A program made the translations under genes and the position numbers. Source: Microbacterium sp. (lineage in GTDB: Bacteria; Actinomycetota; Actinomycetes; Actinomycetales; Microbacteriaceae). From it: 44,413 nucleotides of DNA. Positions 32,595 to 40,659 of this stretch are shown piece by piece (position 1 is the first letter of the stretch; each line of letters begins with the position of its first letter). Under the pieces are notes generated by a model that saw nothing but the letters and a program-made list of their open reading frames with translations, had not been told where the DNA came from and searched no databases. The stretch covers positions 1 to 44,413 of the forward strand of contig JAGIAK010000011.1 of the NCBI GenBank assembly GCA_017744855.1. The letters are read 5' to 3'.

Positions 32595-34100
32595 TCACCC
32601 CGCGTCGTGATCTCTCCGCGGACTGGTCCCCTCGCGGCCGGCTCTCCCGCCGCGCGCTGAGACCGGGTCGACGACCGGAGTCCCGTCGGCCGCGGCGTCG
32701 AGCCGCGCATGCTCGGGCGTCGGCGCCGCATCCCCTGCTGGGGCGCCAGGCTGCTCGGTGGCCGGCTCCTCGCCGTCGATCTGCTGCGCCGGAGCATTCG
32801 CATACAGGTCCGTGAGTCGTCGGTACGACCGCGTGAGAAACGCGAGACCGCCGACCACCACCATCACGAGACCGGCGAAGAGGCAGATCAGCGCGATACC
32901 GCGCGCCTCTCCTTCGCCGAGCAGCCAGCCCCACTGCGCATTCCCCGCAGGAGTCTTCATGTAGGGAATGATCAGGAACTCCGCGAGCGGCGCGATGAGG
33001 AACGCCGTGATCGGCGCCGCTGCGGCCTCCATCGCCGCCGCCACACCGAACACGCGGCCCTGACGCTCGTACGGCACGACCTTCTGGATCACGGTCTGCT
33101 CCGCCGCCTCTGCCGGCGGGACCAGCGCCATGTAGAGCCACATACCCACGACATACAACGGCCACCACTCGCGCAGCATGAACACGGCGCCGAGCAGCCC
33201 CATCGCGATCACGATGAGCAGCAGCGTGCGCATCGGCTTGGGACCCAGGCCGAACTTCGCGACCAGTCCTCCACCGATGAGGAATCCCGTCGAGGCGAAC
33301 GCGAGCGCGAACCCCCAGGTCTGCGCGTCGAAGAGCGTCAGTCCGTACGGATCCATGAGCGCCATGTAGACGCCGCCGATGAGGTTGTTGAAGGTCGAGA
33401 ACACGATCAGCGCGAACAACCCCGGAGCGAGCCGGATCGCACGCACACTGCCGCGGAAGTCGAGGGCGCCCGATGCACCGGCGTCGGGCTCCGGCGTGCC
33501 TTCCGGGATGCGGATGAACAGCAGATGCACGAACGTCAACGCCATCGCCGCGATGGCGATGGCGAGCGTCCACCCCATGCCGAGGAAGCCGATCGAGAGG
33601 CCGGAGAACACGCTCGTCACGAGGAAGGCGAGCCCCTGGACTGTGCCGACGAGGCCATTCGCCCTGTCACGCTTGTCCTCCTCGACGAGCAGCGTGACCG
33701 TGGTCGACAGCGCGATGTTGCGCAGCTGCTCGACCACTCCGCCGCACAGGATGATGAGCGCGAACGCCCAGAACCACGGACCGCCCAGATCGAGCAGCGC
33801 CGACTCGGGCTGCCAGACGTAGAGGACCCCGGCGAGGAGGAAGGCCGCCGCCGATATCACGCTGGAGATCAGCATGATCGTGTGCTTGCGATGGCGATCG
33901 ACCATCGTGCCGAAGACCATCGCGAAGAACGCGATGAGGAGCATGTACGCGCCCCCGATGACGCCGGTGGCGAGCACCGACTGCGTCTCGATGTACACCC
34001 AGAACGTCAGCGCGAACCACAGGAAGCTCGTCGTCACGTTCGCGATGAGCGTGTTGACGAGAACGTTCGCGAACGCTGCCTTGGCTGTGCCCCGGTCCAT
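32595..34100 (-). CDS. MFS transporter (MFS_3-like)
   Basis: A 501-residue major facilitator with about 12 membrane helices. The span 2-3 loop is FGTMVDRHRKHTIML, and the second half contains PYERQGRVFGVAAAMEAAAAP, typical of the MFS_3 exporters related to enterobactin and macrolide efflux. The last 70 residues are an acidic, proline-rich tail. Substrate unknown. ATG is preceded by TACCCT and six bases. It is divergent from the threonine aldolase gene; both promoters fit in 62 bp. Confidence 0.85.
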   Translation of the reverse strand: MDRGTAKAAFANVLVNTLIANVTTSFLWFALTFWVYIETQSVLATGVIGGAYMLLIAFFAMVFGTMVDRHRKHTIMLISSVISAAAFLLAGVLYVWQPESALLDLGGPWFWAFALIILCGGVVEQLRNIALSTTVTLLVEEDKRDRANGLVGTVQGLAFLVTSVFSGLSIGFLGMGWTLAIAIAAMALTFVHLLFIRIPEGTPEPDAGASGALDFRGSVRAIRLAPGLFALIVFSTFNNLIGGVYMALMDPYGLTLFDAQTWGFALAFASTGFLIGGGLVAKFGLGPKPMRTLLLIVIAMGLLGAVFMLREWWPLYVVGMWLYMALVPPAEAAEQTVIQKVVPYERQGRVFGVAAAMEAAAAPITAFLIAPLAEFLIIPYMKTPAGNAQWGWLLGEGEARGIALICLFAGLVMVVVGGLAFLTRSYRRLTDLYANAPAQQIDGEEPATEQPGAPAGDAAPTPEHARLDAAADGTPVVDPVSARGGRAGREGTSPRRDHDAG

Positions 34101-34162
34101 TCTTCGAGGGTAGGGAGGGCCTCCGACATCCGGTAGGGGTTGTCGCTGAATAGACTTGATCG

Positions 34163-35230
34163 GTGAGCATCCAGCATGACCCCGCGATCCGGGGATTCGC
34201 CAGCGACAACTACTCCGGCATCCATCCGGAGGTCCTCGCCGCCATCGCCGAGGCCAACGGCGGCCACCAGGTGGCCTACGGAGAGGACGCCTACACGGCG
34301 CGCCTGCAGGAGGTGTTCCGCTCCCACTTCGGCGAGCAGGCGCAGGCGTTCCCGGTCTTCAACGGCACCGGCGCCAATGTGACCGGCCTGCAGTCGATGC
34401 TGCCGCGCTGGGGCGCGGTGATCTCGGCGTCGACCGCGCACATCAACGTCGACGAGGGTGGGGCGCCCGAGCGCATCGGCGGTTTCAAGCTGCTCACCGT
34501 GCCCGCGGAGGACGGCAAGCTGACTCCCGAGCTCGTCGACCGTGAGGCCTGGGGCTGGGGCGACGAGCACCGCGCCCAGCCGCTCGTCGTCTCGATCACC
34601 CAGTCGACCGAACTCGGCACGCTGTACACGCCAGACGAGATCAAGGCTCTCGCCGACCAGGCGCACGGCCACGGCATGACCCTGCACGTCGACGGCTCCC
34701 GCATCTCCAACGCCGCCGCTGCGCTCGATCTCCCGCTGCGCGCCTTCACCACCGACGTCGGCGTCGACGTGCTCAGCTTCGGCGGCACGAAGAACGGAGC
34801 GATGCTGGGCGAGGCGATCGTGGTCCTGAACCCTGAGGCGTCGTCCGGGCTGATCTACTCGCGCAAGTACAATATGCAGCTGTCGTCGAAGATGCGCTTC
34901 GTCTCGGCGCAGTTGATCGCCCTACTCGACGGCGACCTGTGGCTGCGCAACGCCCGGCACGCCAACGCCATGGCGCAGCGCCTGCGCGGCGAGATCGAGG
35001 CTGGTCTCGCCGACGGCTCGATCGCCGGAGTCGACTTCACCCAGCAGACCCAGGCGAACGGCGTGTTCGCGACCCTGCCCGACGGCGTGGCGGACCGCCT
35101 GCGCGAGTCGTTCCGCTTCTACGACTGGGACGCATCGCGAAACGAGGTGCGCTGGATGTGCGGCTTCGACACGCAGGAGTCCGACGTCGACGCGTTCGTC
35201 GCGGAGCTGTCGCGTCTCACCCGCGCCTGA
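34163..35230 (+). CDS. ltaE: low-specificity threonine aldolase (PLP enzyme)
   Basis: A 355-residue fold-type I PLP enzyme of the beta-eliminating lyase/threonine aldolase family, splitting threonine or related beta-hydroxy amino acids to glycine and an aldehyde. Landmarks: GFASDNYSGIHPEVL at the N terminus, FNGTGANVTGLQSML at 66-80, HVDGSRISNAAAALDL at 175-190 (PLP aspartate D177) and SFGGTKNGAMLGEAI with K210 as the Schiff-base lysine. GTG start preceded by TAGACT and six bases. Confidence 0.92.
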   Translation: MSIQHDPAIRGFASDNYSGIHPEVLAAIAEANGGHQVAYGEDAYTARLQEVFRSHFGEQAQAFPVFNGTGANVTGLQSMLPRWGAVISASTAHINVDEGGAPERIGGFKLLTVPAEDGKLTPELVDREAWGWGDEHRAQPLVVSITQSTELGTLYTPDEIKALADQAHGHGMTLHVDGSRISNAAAALDLPLRAFTTDVGVDVLSFGGTKNGAMLGEAIVVLNPEASSGLIYSRKYNMQLSSKMRFVSAQLIALLDGDLWLRNARHANAMAQRLRGEIEAGLADGSIAGVDFTQQTQANGVFATLPDGVADRLRESFRFYDWDASRNEVRWMCGFDTQESDVDAFVAELSRLTRA

Positions 35231-35245
35231 GCCCGGTTCGCTGAC

Positions 35246-35283
35246 CGACGCCCCTCCCCTCCGTCAGGAGAGGAGGGGCGTCG
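35246..35283. terminator. bidirectional terminator hairpin
   Basis: CGACGCCCCTCC (35246-35257) pairs perfectly with GGAGGGGCGTCG (35272-35283); after one mismatch the stem continues four more pairs to a GTCA loop. It lies between the convergent threonine aldolase and NUDIX-like genes and can serve both. Confidence 0.85.
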
Positions 35284-35307
35284 TCGCGTGCGATCACGGC
35301 GCCGCAG

Positions 35308-35910
35308 TCAGCGCAGCAGGCCGAGGCTCGCGAGCGCCTGCCGGATGAGCGTGCCGCGGCCGCCCTCCATCTCGGCGGCGACGGCGTCGGATCCCGCGGC
35401 CTCCGGCGAGAACCAGGTGACCTCGAGAGCGTCTTGGCGCGGCTCGCAGGTGCCGGTGACAGGCACCACGAACGCAAGCGACACGGCATGCTGGCGGTCG
35501 TCGTGATATGCGCTCACGCCAGGCAGCGGGAAGTACTCGGCGACCGTGAACGGCAGCGGCTGCGGCGGCAGCAGCGGGAACGCCATGGGGCCGAGGTCGT
35601 TCTCGACGTGCCGGAACAGCGCATCGCGGATCGTCTCGCCGAAGCGGACCCGCCCGGAGACGATCGTGCGCGTCATCTCGCCGAGCGGCGTCGATCGCAA
35701 CAGGATGCCGATCTCGGTGACCTGTCCCGATCCGTCGGTGCGCACGGGGATCGCCTCGACGTAGAGCATGGGCAGACGGCGCCGCGCCTCTTCGAGCTCG
35801 AAGTCGGTCAGCCACCCGGGGTTGGCGCCCGGAACCCGCGCCGCTCCTCCGAAGGAGCCGAGATCGGAGTCGTCGGGTTCGGGATCGGGATCGGGTGTGC
35901 GGACCGCCAT
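35308..35910 (-). CDS. DUF4916/NUDIX-fold protein with degenerate Nudix box
   Basis: A 200-residue protein of the DUF4916 NUDIX group. The Nudix box region reads SGRVRFGETIRDALFRHVENDLG: the first G-x5-E and the Arg are kept, but the catalytic REUxEE glutamates are replaced (R-H-V-E-N-D). The flanks (LPMLYVEAIPVRTD, TEIGILLRST, AEYFPLPGVSAYHDDRQHAV) fit the family. Hydrolase activity is therefore doubtful and a binding role possible. The ATG is preceded by AAAGGA; TAGAAA is six bases upstream. Confidence 0.8.
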   Translation of the reverse strand: MAVRTPDPDPEPDDSDLGSFGGAARVPGANPGWLTDFELEEARRRLPMLYVEAIPVRTDGSGQVTEIGILLRSTPLGEMTRTIVSGRVRFGETIRDALFRHVENDLGPMAFPLLPPQPLPFTVAEYFPLPGVSAYHDDRQHAVSLAFVVPVTGTCEPRQDALEVTWFSPEAAGSDAVAAEMEGGRGTLIRQALASLGLLR

Positions 35911-36001
35911 GTGTCCTTTCTACCAGCCGGACCGCACGGGGCACACGGCTCCGGCGCGGTTGCCCTGATCCCATTCCGGCGAGCGCTGGCAGGATGGAGG
36001 G

Positions 36002-36637
36002 GTGATCGAGATCGACGACGCGGCGACCAGATGGTCGTCCGACGACCGGGAGCGGATGCCGCTGCTCGTGCTCCTGCACGGATACGGAGCCGACGAGAAC
36101 GACCTGTTCGGTCTGGTCCCCTGTCTTCCCGACGGGATCGTGACGGCATCCGTCGCCGCTCCGCTGTCCCCTCCGTGGCCGATGCCCGGCCGCTCCTGGT
36201 ACCCGATCGAAGGTCTCGACGGCCGAGACCCCGCCGACGTCACCGCCGCCGCTCAGGCGCTCCTGCGCTGGCTCGACCGCACGGCGGCCGATGCACCATC
36301 CGTCGCTCTGCTGGGCTTCTCCCAGGGCGCGGCCGTCGCCCTGCAGGCCCTGCGCATCGCCCCCGACCGGATCGGAGCCGTCATCGCCCTCAGCGGCTAC
36401 GTCGCCCCAGGCGCGATGCCGCTCGACGACCGGCTCGCCGAGACCCCGCCGCCGGTGTTCTGGGGGCGAGGAACCCACGACGACGTCATCCCCGCGCACC
36501 TCGTCGCACACACGGCGCAGTGGCTGCCAGGGCACGCCGATCTCTCCGGCCGGGTGTACGCCGGGCTCACCCACAGCATCTCCGAGCAGGAGCTCGACGA
36601 CGTGCGTCGTTTCCTCGACCGCTGGCTCGGCGCCTGA
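36002..36637 (+). CDS. carboxylesterase/phospholipase-type alpha/beta hydrolase
   Basis: A 211-residue hydrolase of the phospholipase/carboxylesterase family. The oxyanion segment is LLVLLHGYGADENDLF, the nucleophile elbow GFSQG (105-109, Ser107), the acid is in GTHDDVIP (about 157-164) and the His in GLTHSIS (H191). No signal peptide. GTG start, preceded by CAGGAT plus six bases. It ends one base before the convergent small-protein gene's stop. Confidence 0.9.
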   Translation: MIEIDDAATRWSSDDRERMPLLVLLHGYGADENDLFGLVPCLPDGIVTASVAAPLSPPWPMPGRSWYPIEGLDGRDPADVTAAAQALLRWLDRTAADAPSVALLGFSQGAAVALQALRIAPDRIGAVIALSGYVAPGAMPLDDRLAETPPPVFWGRGTHDDVIPAHLVAHTAQWLPGHADLSGRVYAGLTHSISEQELDDVRRFLDRWLGA

Positions 36638-36958
36638 TCAACTCGACGGATCGGACCGCCGGTCAGCATCCGTCCCGTCACCGTTCCGCTGCTCGTCCGC
36701 CTCACTGTGCTGACCACCCGCGGCCTCGGAGGCGCGACGCTCCTCCTCGGCGCGCCTGGCGTCATCGCTGAGCCTGCGGCCGGCCGCGGTGAAGGCGACC
36801 ATGACTCCGGCGCCGATGGCGACGCCGATGCCGATGCCCAGCCCCATGTTGTCGAAGGCCACGCCCATGGCGACGCCGACGCCCATGCCGATCGCAAGCC
36901 CGGCGCCGAGCCCGACGCGCTGCATCATCTCACCGGGTCGTGGTTCCTGTGCGGCCAT
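36638..36958 (-). CDS. small glycine-rich membrane protein
   Basis: A 106-residue protein with two adjacent Gly/Ala-rich spans (about residues 15-34 and 38-59; MGVGVAMGVAFDNMGLGIG region, with GxxxG-type spacing suited to helix packing) and an acidic, Arg/Glu-rich tail (about 60-106). Function unknown. The ATG is preceded by TAGCGT and six bases, a leaderless-type promoter. The upstream gap 36959-37104 also holds one TTGTCCACA box and a TTGACG for the next gene. Confidence 0.7.
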   Translation of the reverse strand: MAAQEPRPGEMMQRVGLGAGLAIGMGVGVAMGVAFDNMGLGIGIGVAIGAGVMVAFTAAGRRLSDDARRAEEERRASEAAGGQHSEADEQRNGDGTDADRRSDPSS

Positions 36959-37113
36959 GACTCCACGCTACGGGGCTGCCGGGGCTTTCCTCCACAACGA
37001 CGAGACAACGCGGGTTGTCCACAGTTCCCGGCGATCGCCCGACTGTCCGGAACGCATATCGCTTGACGCTGGCACTGTGATTTCCCTGGGTCGAAACTGA
37101 AGGGGTGATGACC

Positions 37114-37590
37114 ATGACCGAGCCGCAGATCTGGACGATGATGGGCGCGTTCACCGCGTTGATGTTCGGCGTGCTCACGGTCGTCTCGACGCTGTTCGTG
37201 CGCATCCTGCGCTCCGAGGTCGGCGGGCTCCGCAACGAGATGGTCGCTGAGTTCCGCGGGGTGCACGCGAAGATCGACGGCGAGATCAACGGACTGCGAC
37301 GGGAGACGACGTCGGAGATCGGCGGTCTTCGAAACGAAATGCATGCGGCGATCGGCGGTCTTCGCGGCGAGCTGACGGCCGAGATCGCGGGGCTGAGAAA
37401 CGAGATACAGGCCGAGTTCGGCGCCGTGCGCACCGAGATGCAGAACGGGTTCAGCGCCGAACGAGCCGCAACGCAGGCCGAGTTCCGCGCTGTACGCGCT
37501 GAGATGCAGGCAGGATTCGCACGCATAGACGGGCTCGACCGCGACGTGCAGGCGCTCGTGAAGCACACGTTCGGGCTCGACAGGGAGTAG
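37114..37590 (+). CDS. membrane-anchored coiled-coil protein with 11-residue repeats
   Basis: A 158-residue protein. One membrane span (about residues 8-30, FTALMFGVLTVVSTLFVRIL) is followed by a helical rod with a strict 11-residue period: IGGLRNEMHAA, IGGLRGELTAE, IAGLRNEIQAE, FGAVRTEMQNG, FSAERAATQAE and FRAVRAEMQAG. Hendecad repeats form right-handed coiled coils. The repeats are also visible in the DNA (TCGGCGGTCTTCG). No enzyme domain. ATG at 37114 has AAGGGG eight bases upstream; an in-frame GTG at 37105 is less likely. Function unknown. Confidence 0.75.
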   Translation: MTEPQIWTMMGAFTALMFGVLTVVSTLFVRILRSEVGGLRNEMVAEFRGVHAKIDGEINGLRRETTSEIGGLRNEMHAAIGGLRGELTAEIAGLRNEIQAEFGAVRTEMQNGFSAERAATQAEFRAVRAEMQAGFARIDGLDRDVQALVKHTFGLDRE

Positions 37591-37605
37591 CACGACACGC
37601 CCGGG

Positions 37606-37765
37606 TTGCACGACACAGTCCCGTCCGGGTATCGTCGTGGAGTCCTGTCCGCCGTGTCTGGAAGTCCTTTGATCTGATCCGTCGCCTCCGCGCTCACCTT
37701 CTCGCGCGCTGACCCGACGATCGCCGACTCCACGGCCGATGCCTCCCCACCTGGGTGTTCCCAGG
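37606..37765 (+). promoter_or_regulatory. promoter and structured leader of the ABC-F gene
   Basis: TTGCAC (37606-37611) and TATCGT (37630-37635) are 18 bp apart, giving a leader of roughly 175 nt. It contains a possible 11-codon upstream ORF (GTG 37637 to TGA 37672, reading ESCPPCLEVL after the start) and a CTGGG-TGTT-CCCAG hairpin (37752-37765). Long leaders with upstream ORFs regulate several resistance ABC-F genes. The ribosome site AGGAGA is before 37817. Confidence 0.4.
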
Positions 37766-37816
37766 CGTATCCGGGGAACCGGTGTCAGTGCACCCTCGCA
37801 CTCGACAGGAGACCCC

Positions 37817-39490
37817 ATGACCACCCCCACCCTTCACGCTTCGGTCGTCCTCGACCGCCTCACATTCACCTGGCCCGACGGCACCACCGCGCTGAGCGGA
37901 GTGTCCGGTTCGTTCGGCTCCGGCCGCACCGGCCTCGTCGGGCGCAACGGAGCCGGCAAATCCACGCTGCTCCGCCTCATGGCCGGCATCCTCGCCCCGA
38001 CATCGGGCTCCGTCTCGACCACCGGCGACGTGGCGTACCTGCCGCAGCAGCTCACCCTCGACGTCGACCGCCGAGTGGCGGAGCTGCTCGGCGTCGCCGA
38101 AGCCCTCGATGCCGTCCGTGCGATCGGGGCGGGCGACGTCGACCCGGCGCATTTCGATGCGGTCGGCGACGACTGGGACATCGAGGGGCGCGCCGAGGCC
38201 TCTCTGGCCGAGGCCGGTCTGTCCCCCGAGTTCCTCGACCGGCGCGTCGGCGAGCTCTCCGGCGGCGAGGCCGTGCTCGTCGCGATCGCCGGCATCCGCC
38301 TGCGACGGGCGCCGATCACCCTGCTGGACGAGCCGACCAACAACCTCGACCGTGAGGCACGGGCGACGCTCGCCGCGATGATCCGATCCTGGAAGGGGGC
38401 GCTCGTGGTCGTCAGCCATGACGTCTCCCTTCTGGACCTCATGGACGACACGGCGGAACTGTACGGACAGACGCTGAGCGTGTTCGGCGGTCCCTACTCC
38501 GAGTGGCGTGCCTGGCTGGACGCCGAGCAGGATGCCGCCAAGCAGGCCGAGGTCGCCGCCAAACAGGTGCTCCGCAAGGAGAAGCGTCAGCGCATCGAGG
38601 CCGAGACGAAGCTCGCGACGCGCGCCAAGATGGCGAACAAGGCCGAGGCCGAGAAGCGCGTGCCGAAGATCGTCGCGCACGGTCGGAAGATGGCGGCCGA
38701 GGTATCGGCGGGCAGACTTCGCACCGAAGTCGGCGCGAAGGAGGATGCCGCGCGCGCCTCACTCGACGAGGCGGGTCGTCGCGTGCGATCGGATGCCTCG
38801 ATGAAGATCGAGCTGCCCGATCCTCTCGTATCGCGCACGCGGCGGATCGCGGAGATCGGAGACGGCGCGCGTTCATGGATCGTGCAGGGCCCCGAGAGGG
38901 TCGCCCTCATCGGCCGCAACGGCGCCGGCAAGACGACGCTCCTGGAACGGCTCGTCGCGAGCGCCGCAGCGACGAGCATCGACCAGCAGACAGAAGCGCC
39001 GCCCGCCTGGGCCGAGAGCGGAGAGGAGTCGTCGGATGACGACCGCCGTCCCGTGCTGACGGCGGTTGCGCACACGGACCGGGTCGGGTACCTCCCGCAG
39101 CGCGTGGACGGGCTCGACGAGTCCCGGTCGGTGTTCGAGAACATCGCGGATGCCGCGCCGCAGGTGCCGGAGAAGGAACTGCGCAATCGGCTGGCGCGCT
39201 TCCTCATCCGCGGCGCGACCGTGGACCGTCCGGTCTCCTCTCTGTCGGGCGGAGAACGGTTCCGCGTCGCGCTGGCGACGCTGCTGCTGTCGGATCCCGC
39301 CCCGCACCTCGTCGTGCTCGACGAGCCGACGAACAACCTCGACCTCGACACCGTCGACCAGCTCGTCGACGCTTTGCGCGCCTACCGCGGCGCCGTGCTC
39401 ATCGTGAGCCACGATGATGCGTTCCTCGACCGCCTCGACCTCGACGTCACACTAGAGATCGACGCTGAGGGCGCGCTGGCCGAGGCCTGA
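37817..39490 (+). CDS. ABC-F family ATPase (ribosome-associated, possible resistance factor)
   Basis: A 557-residue protein with two ABC domains and no membrane span. Walker A motifs are GRNGAGKST and GRNGAGKTT; signatures are LSGGE in both halves; Walker B regions are ITLLDEPTNNLD and LVVLDEPTNNLD. A basic linker of about 100 residues between the domains (KEKRQRIEAETKLATRAKMA, KRVPKIVAHGRKMAAEVSAG) is the ribosome-probing P-site tRNA motif. ABC-F proteins act on the ribosome either in translation control or in antibiotic protection; a long leader favours protection. ATG has AGGAGA four to five bases upstream. Confidence 0.9.
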   Translation: MTTPTLHASVVLDRLTFTWPDGTTALSGVSGSFGSGRTGLVGRNGAGKSTLLRLMAGILAPTSGSVSTTGDVAYLPQQLTLDVDRRVAELLGVAEALDAVRAIGAGDVDPAHFDAVGDDWDIEGRAEASLAEAGLSPEFLDRRVGELSGGEAVLVAIAGIRLRRAPITLLDEPTNNLDREARATLAAMIRSWKGALVVVSHDVSLLDLMDDTAELYGQTLSVFGGPYSEWRAWLDAEQDAAKQAEVAAKQVLRKEKRQRIEAETKLATRAKMANKAEAEKRVPKIVAHGRKMAAEVSAGRLRTEVGAKEDAARASLDEAGRRVRSDASMKIELPDPLVSRTRRIAEIGDGARSWIVQGPERVALIGRNGAGKTTLLERLVASAAATSIDQQTEAPPAWAESGEESSDDDRRPVLTAVAHTDRVGYLPQRVDGLDESRSVFENIADAAPQVPEKELRNRLARFLIRGATVDRPVSSLSGGERFRVALATLLLSDPAPHLVVLDEPTNNLDLDTVDQLVDALRAYRGAVLIVSHDDAFLDRLDLDVTLEIDAEGALAEA

Positions 39491-39498
39491 GTCGGGCG

Positions 39499-39530
39499 AC
39501 GGGGGCTGTGTCCGTCGGACGCACCCCCGT
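39499..39530. terminator. hairpin between ABC-F and DUF6157 genes
   Basis: ACGGGGG (39499-39505) and CCCCCGT (39524-39530) form the outer stem, with TGTCC/GGACG pairing inside around a GTC loop. It sits between convergent genes and could end both transcripts. Confidence 0.65.
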
Positions 39531-39536
39531 TGCTCG

Positions 39537-39947
39537 TCACGCCCGCCGGCTGCGCATGGCTCTGGTGTGCCCGAGACCCGCATCTGCGGCGAGCCGCGTG
39601 TACTCCTCCGACTCGCGCGGAACCAGCGCGACCCGTCCGTCCTCGTCGCTGACGATGCCCCAGCCGTAGCGCTTGCCGAGCGGAGAGGACCGCAGGCACG
39701 CCTGCCCCTTGGAGAAGAACGCCTCGCGCGCGGCGGCGTCCGCCGGATCGATCCCCTTTCGCCGCGCGTGGGTCTCGAAGATCACGTCGTCCGATGTGCG
39801 GGAGAACGGCTGCTCGGCGATGAGCTCGTAGTGCAGCGCGGCGATCGTCGGCTTCTCAGACGCCGGTGGCTCGACGGCATACGAGGCGGGGCAGTCCTCT
39901 GCCACCTCGATCAGGGTCGATACGTAGTTCGTGGTGTGCTGCGCCAT
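39537..39947 (-). CDS. DUF6157 family protein
   Basis: A 136-residue protein that fits the DUF6157 family: HTTNYVSTLIEVAEDCPASY at the start, PTIAALHYELIAEQPFSRTS in the middle, TSDDVIFETHARRKGI, and CLRSSPLGKRYGWGIVSDE near the end. The family is widespread and of unknown function. GATGCT precedes the ATG by six bases. Convergent with the ABC-F gene. Confidence 0.8.
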   Translation of the reverse strand: MAQHTTNYVSTLIEVAEDCPASYAVEPPASEKPTIAALHYELIAEQPFSRTSDDVIFETHARRKGIDPADAAAREAFFSKGQACLRSSPLGKRYGWGIVSDEDGRVALVPRESEEYTRLAADAGLGHTRAMRSRRA

Positions 39948-39991
39948 GGCTCCAGCATCCTCCCTGCCACCGACATCCGGAACACGGCCGA

Positions 39992-40606
39992 TCACCCGAG
40001 ACGCGAGAGCCACGGATGTCCGGGAATCGTTCGTTCGAGGGCGTCCGCGAGCCATGCCCTGCGCCGCGCGTCCAGATGCGGCAGCGTGGCGCCGAGATCG
40101 TCTTCGTCCTTCGGACGCCGTCCCTTCGCCTTGTAGAGCAGTTGGATCTCGGGTTGCAGATAGCGGATGCCATCCTGCTCCCACAGAGCCTCGGTCATCG
40201 GCATCCGCAGCTCCGGATCGCGCCGGTACCGCCACTCGTCCGCCGTGCCCGGCCCCAGCAGGATGTCGTACTCCCAGGGATCGGCGGCGCTGCGGCGCAC
40301 CCAGAGCTGACCGCATCCGTCCGGCAATTCCTCCGGCGCGTCGGAGGACACGGGCTTGAGGACTCCCGAGAACGCCGCCCACAGGTCGTACCGCTCGCCG
40401 ACGTGAGCCCGGAACAGCGGCAGCTCATGGCGGAGGATCCCCGGATCGATGTCCTCGTGTGCACGGACGACACCGGTGAACGCCTGCAACGCCCACCCGC
40501 CGGCGATCCACCAGGTTCCCGGATAGCTGGCGAAGAAGTCGCGGACATCCTCGGGCGCACGCGGCGCCCAGGTGCCGTAGAGGCGATGGAACTCGGCGGC
40601 TGGCAC
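39992..40606 (-). CDS. aminoglycoside-adenylyltransferase-like nucleotidyltransferase
   Basis: A 204-residue protein of the ANT(2'')/LinB-like nucleotidyltransferase group. The core is WWIAGGWALQAFTGVVRAHEDIDPG (residues 32-56), with GGW at 36-38 and D52-I-D54 as metal ligands. A later block, LQPEIQLLYKAKGRRPKDEDD (about 150-170), is the family's C-terminal signature. It may modify a drug or another hydroxylated substrate, which cannot be told from sequence. GTG start with TAGCGT and six bases upstream. It lies between DUF6157 and the divergent helicase gene. Confidence 0.8.
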   Translation of the reverse strand: MPAAEFHRLYGTWAPRAPEDVRDFFASYPGTWWIAGGWALQAFTGVVRAHEDIDPGILRHELPLFRAHVGERYDLWAAFSGVLKPVSSDAPEELPDGCGQLWVRRSAADPWEYDILLGPGTADEWRYRRDPELRMPMTEALWEQDGIRYLQPEIQLLYKAKGRRPKDEDDLGATLPHLDARRRAWLADALERTIPGHPWLSRLG

Positions 40607-40659
40607 GGTCCTACGCTACCGGCCGCCCCGATGTCGGTGGCAGGCTCCATGATGGAGGG

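Noticed and set aside
37015..37023. TTGTCCACA, a DnaA-box-like 9-mer
   Set aside because: Only one clear copy; no cluster, AT-rich unwinding region or dnaA nearby, so not an origin.
37739..37816. N-terminal extension of the ABC-F protein from an upstream ATG
   Set aside because: The added 26 residues resemble no ABC-F sequence and cover the leader hairpin; the ATG at 37817 has a good ribosome site.
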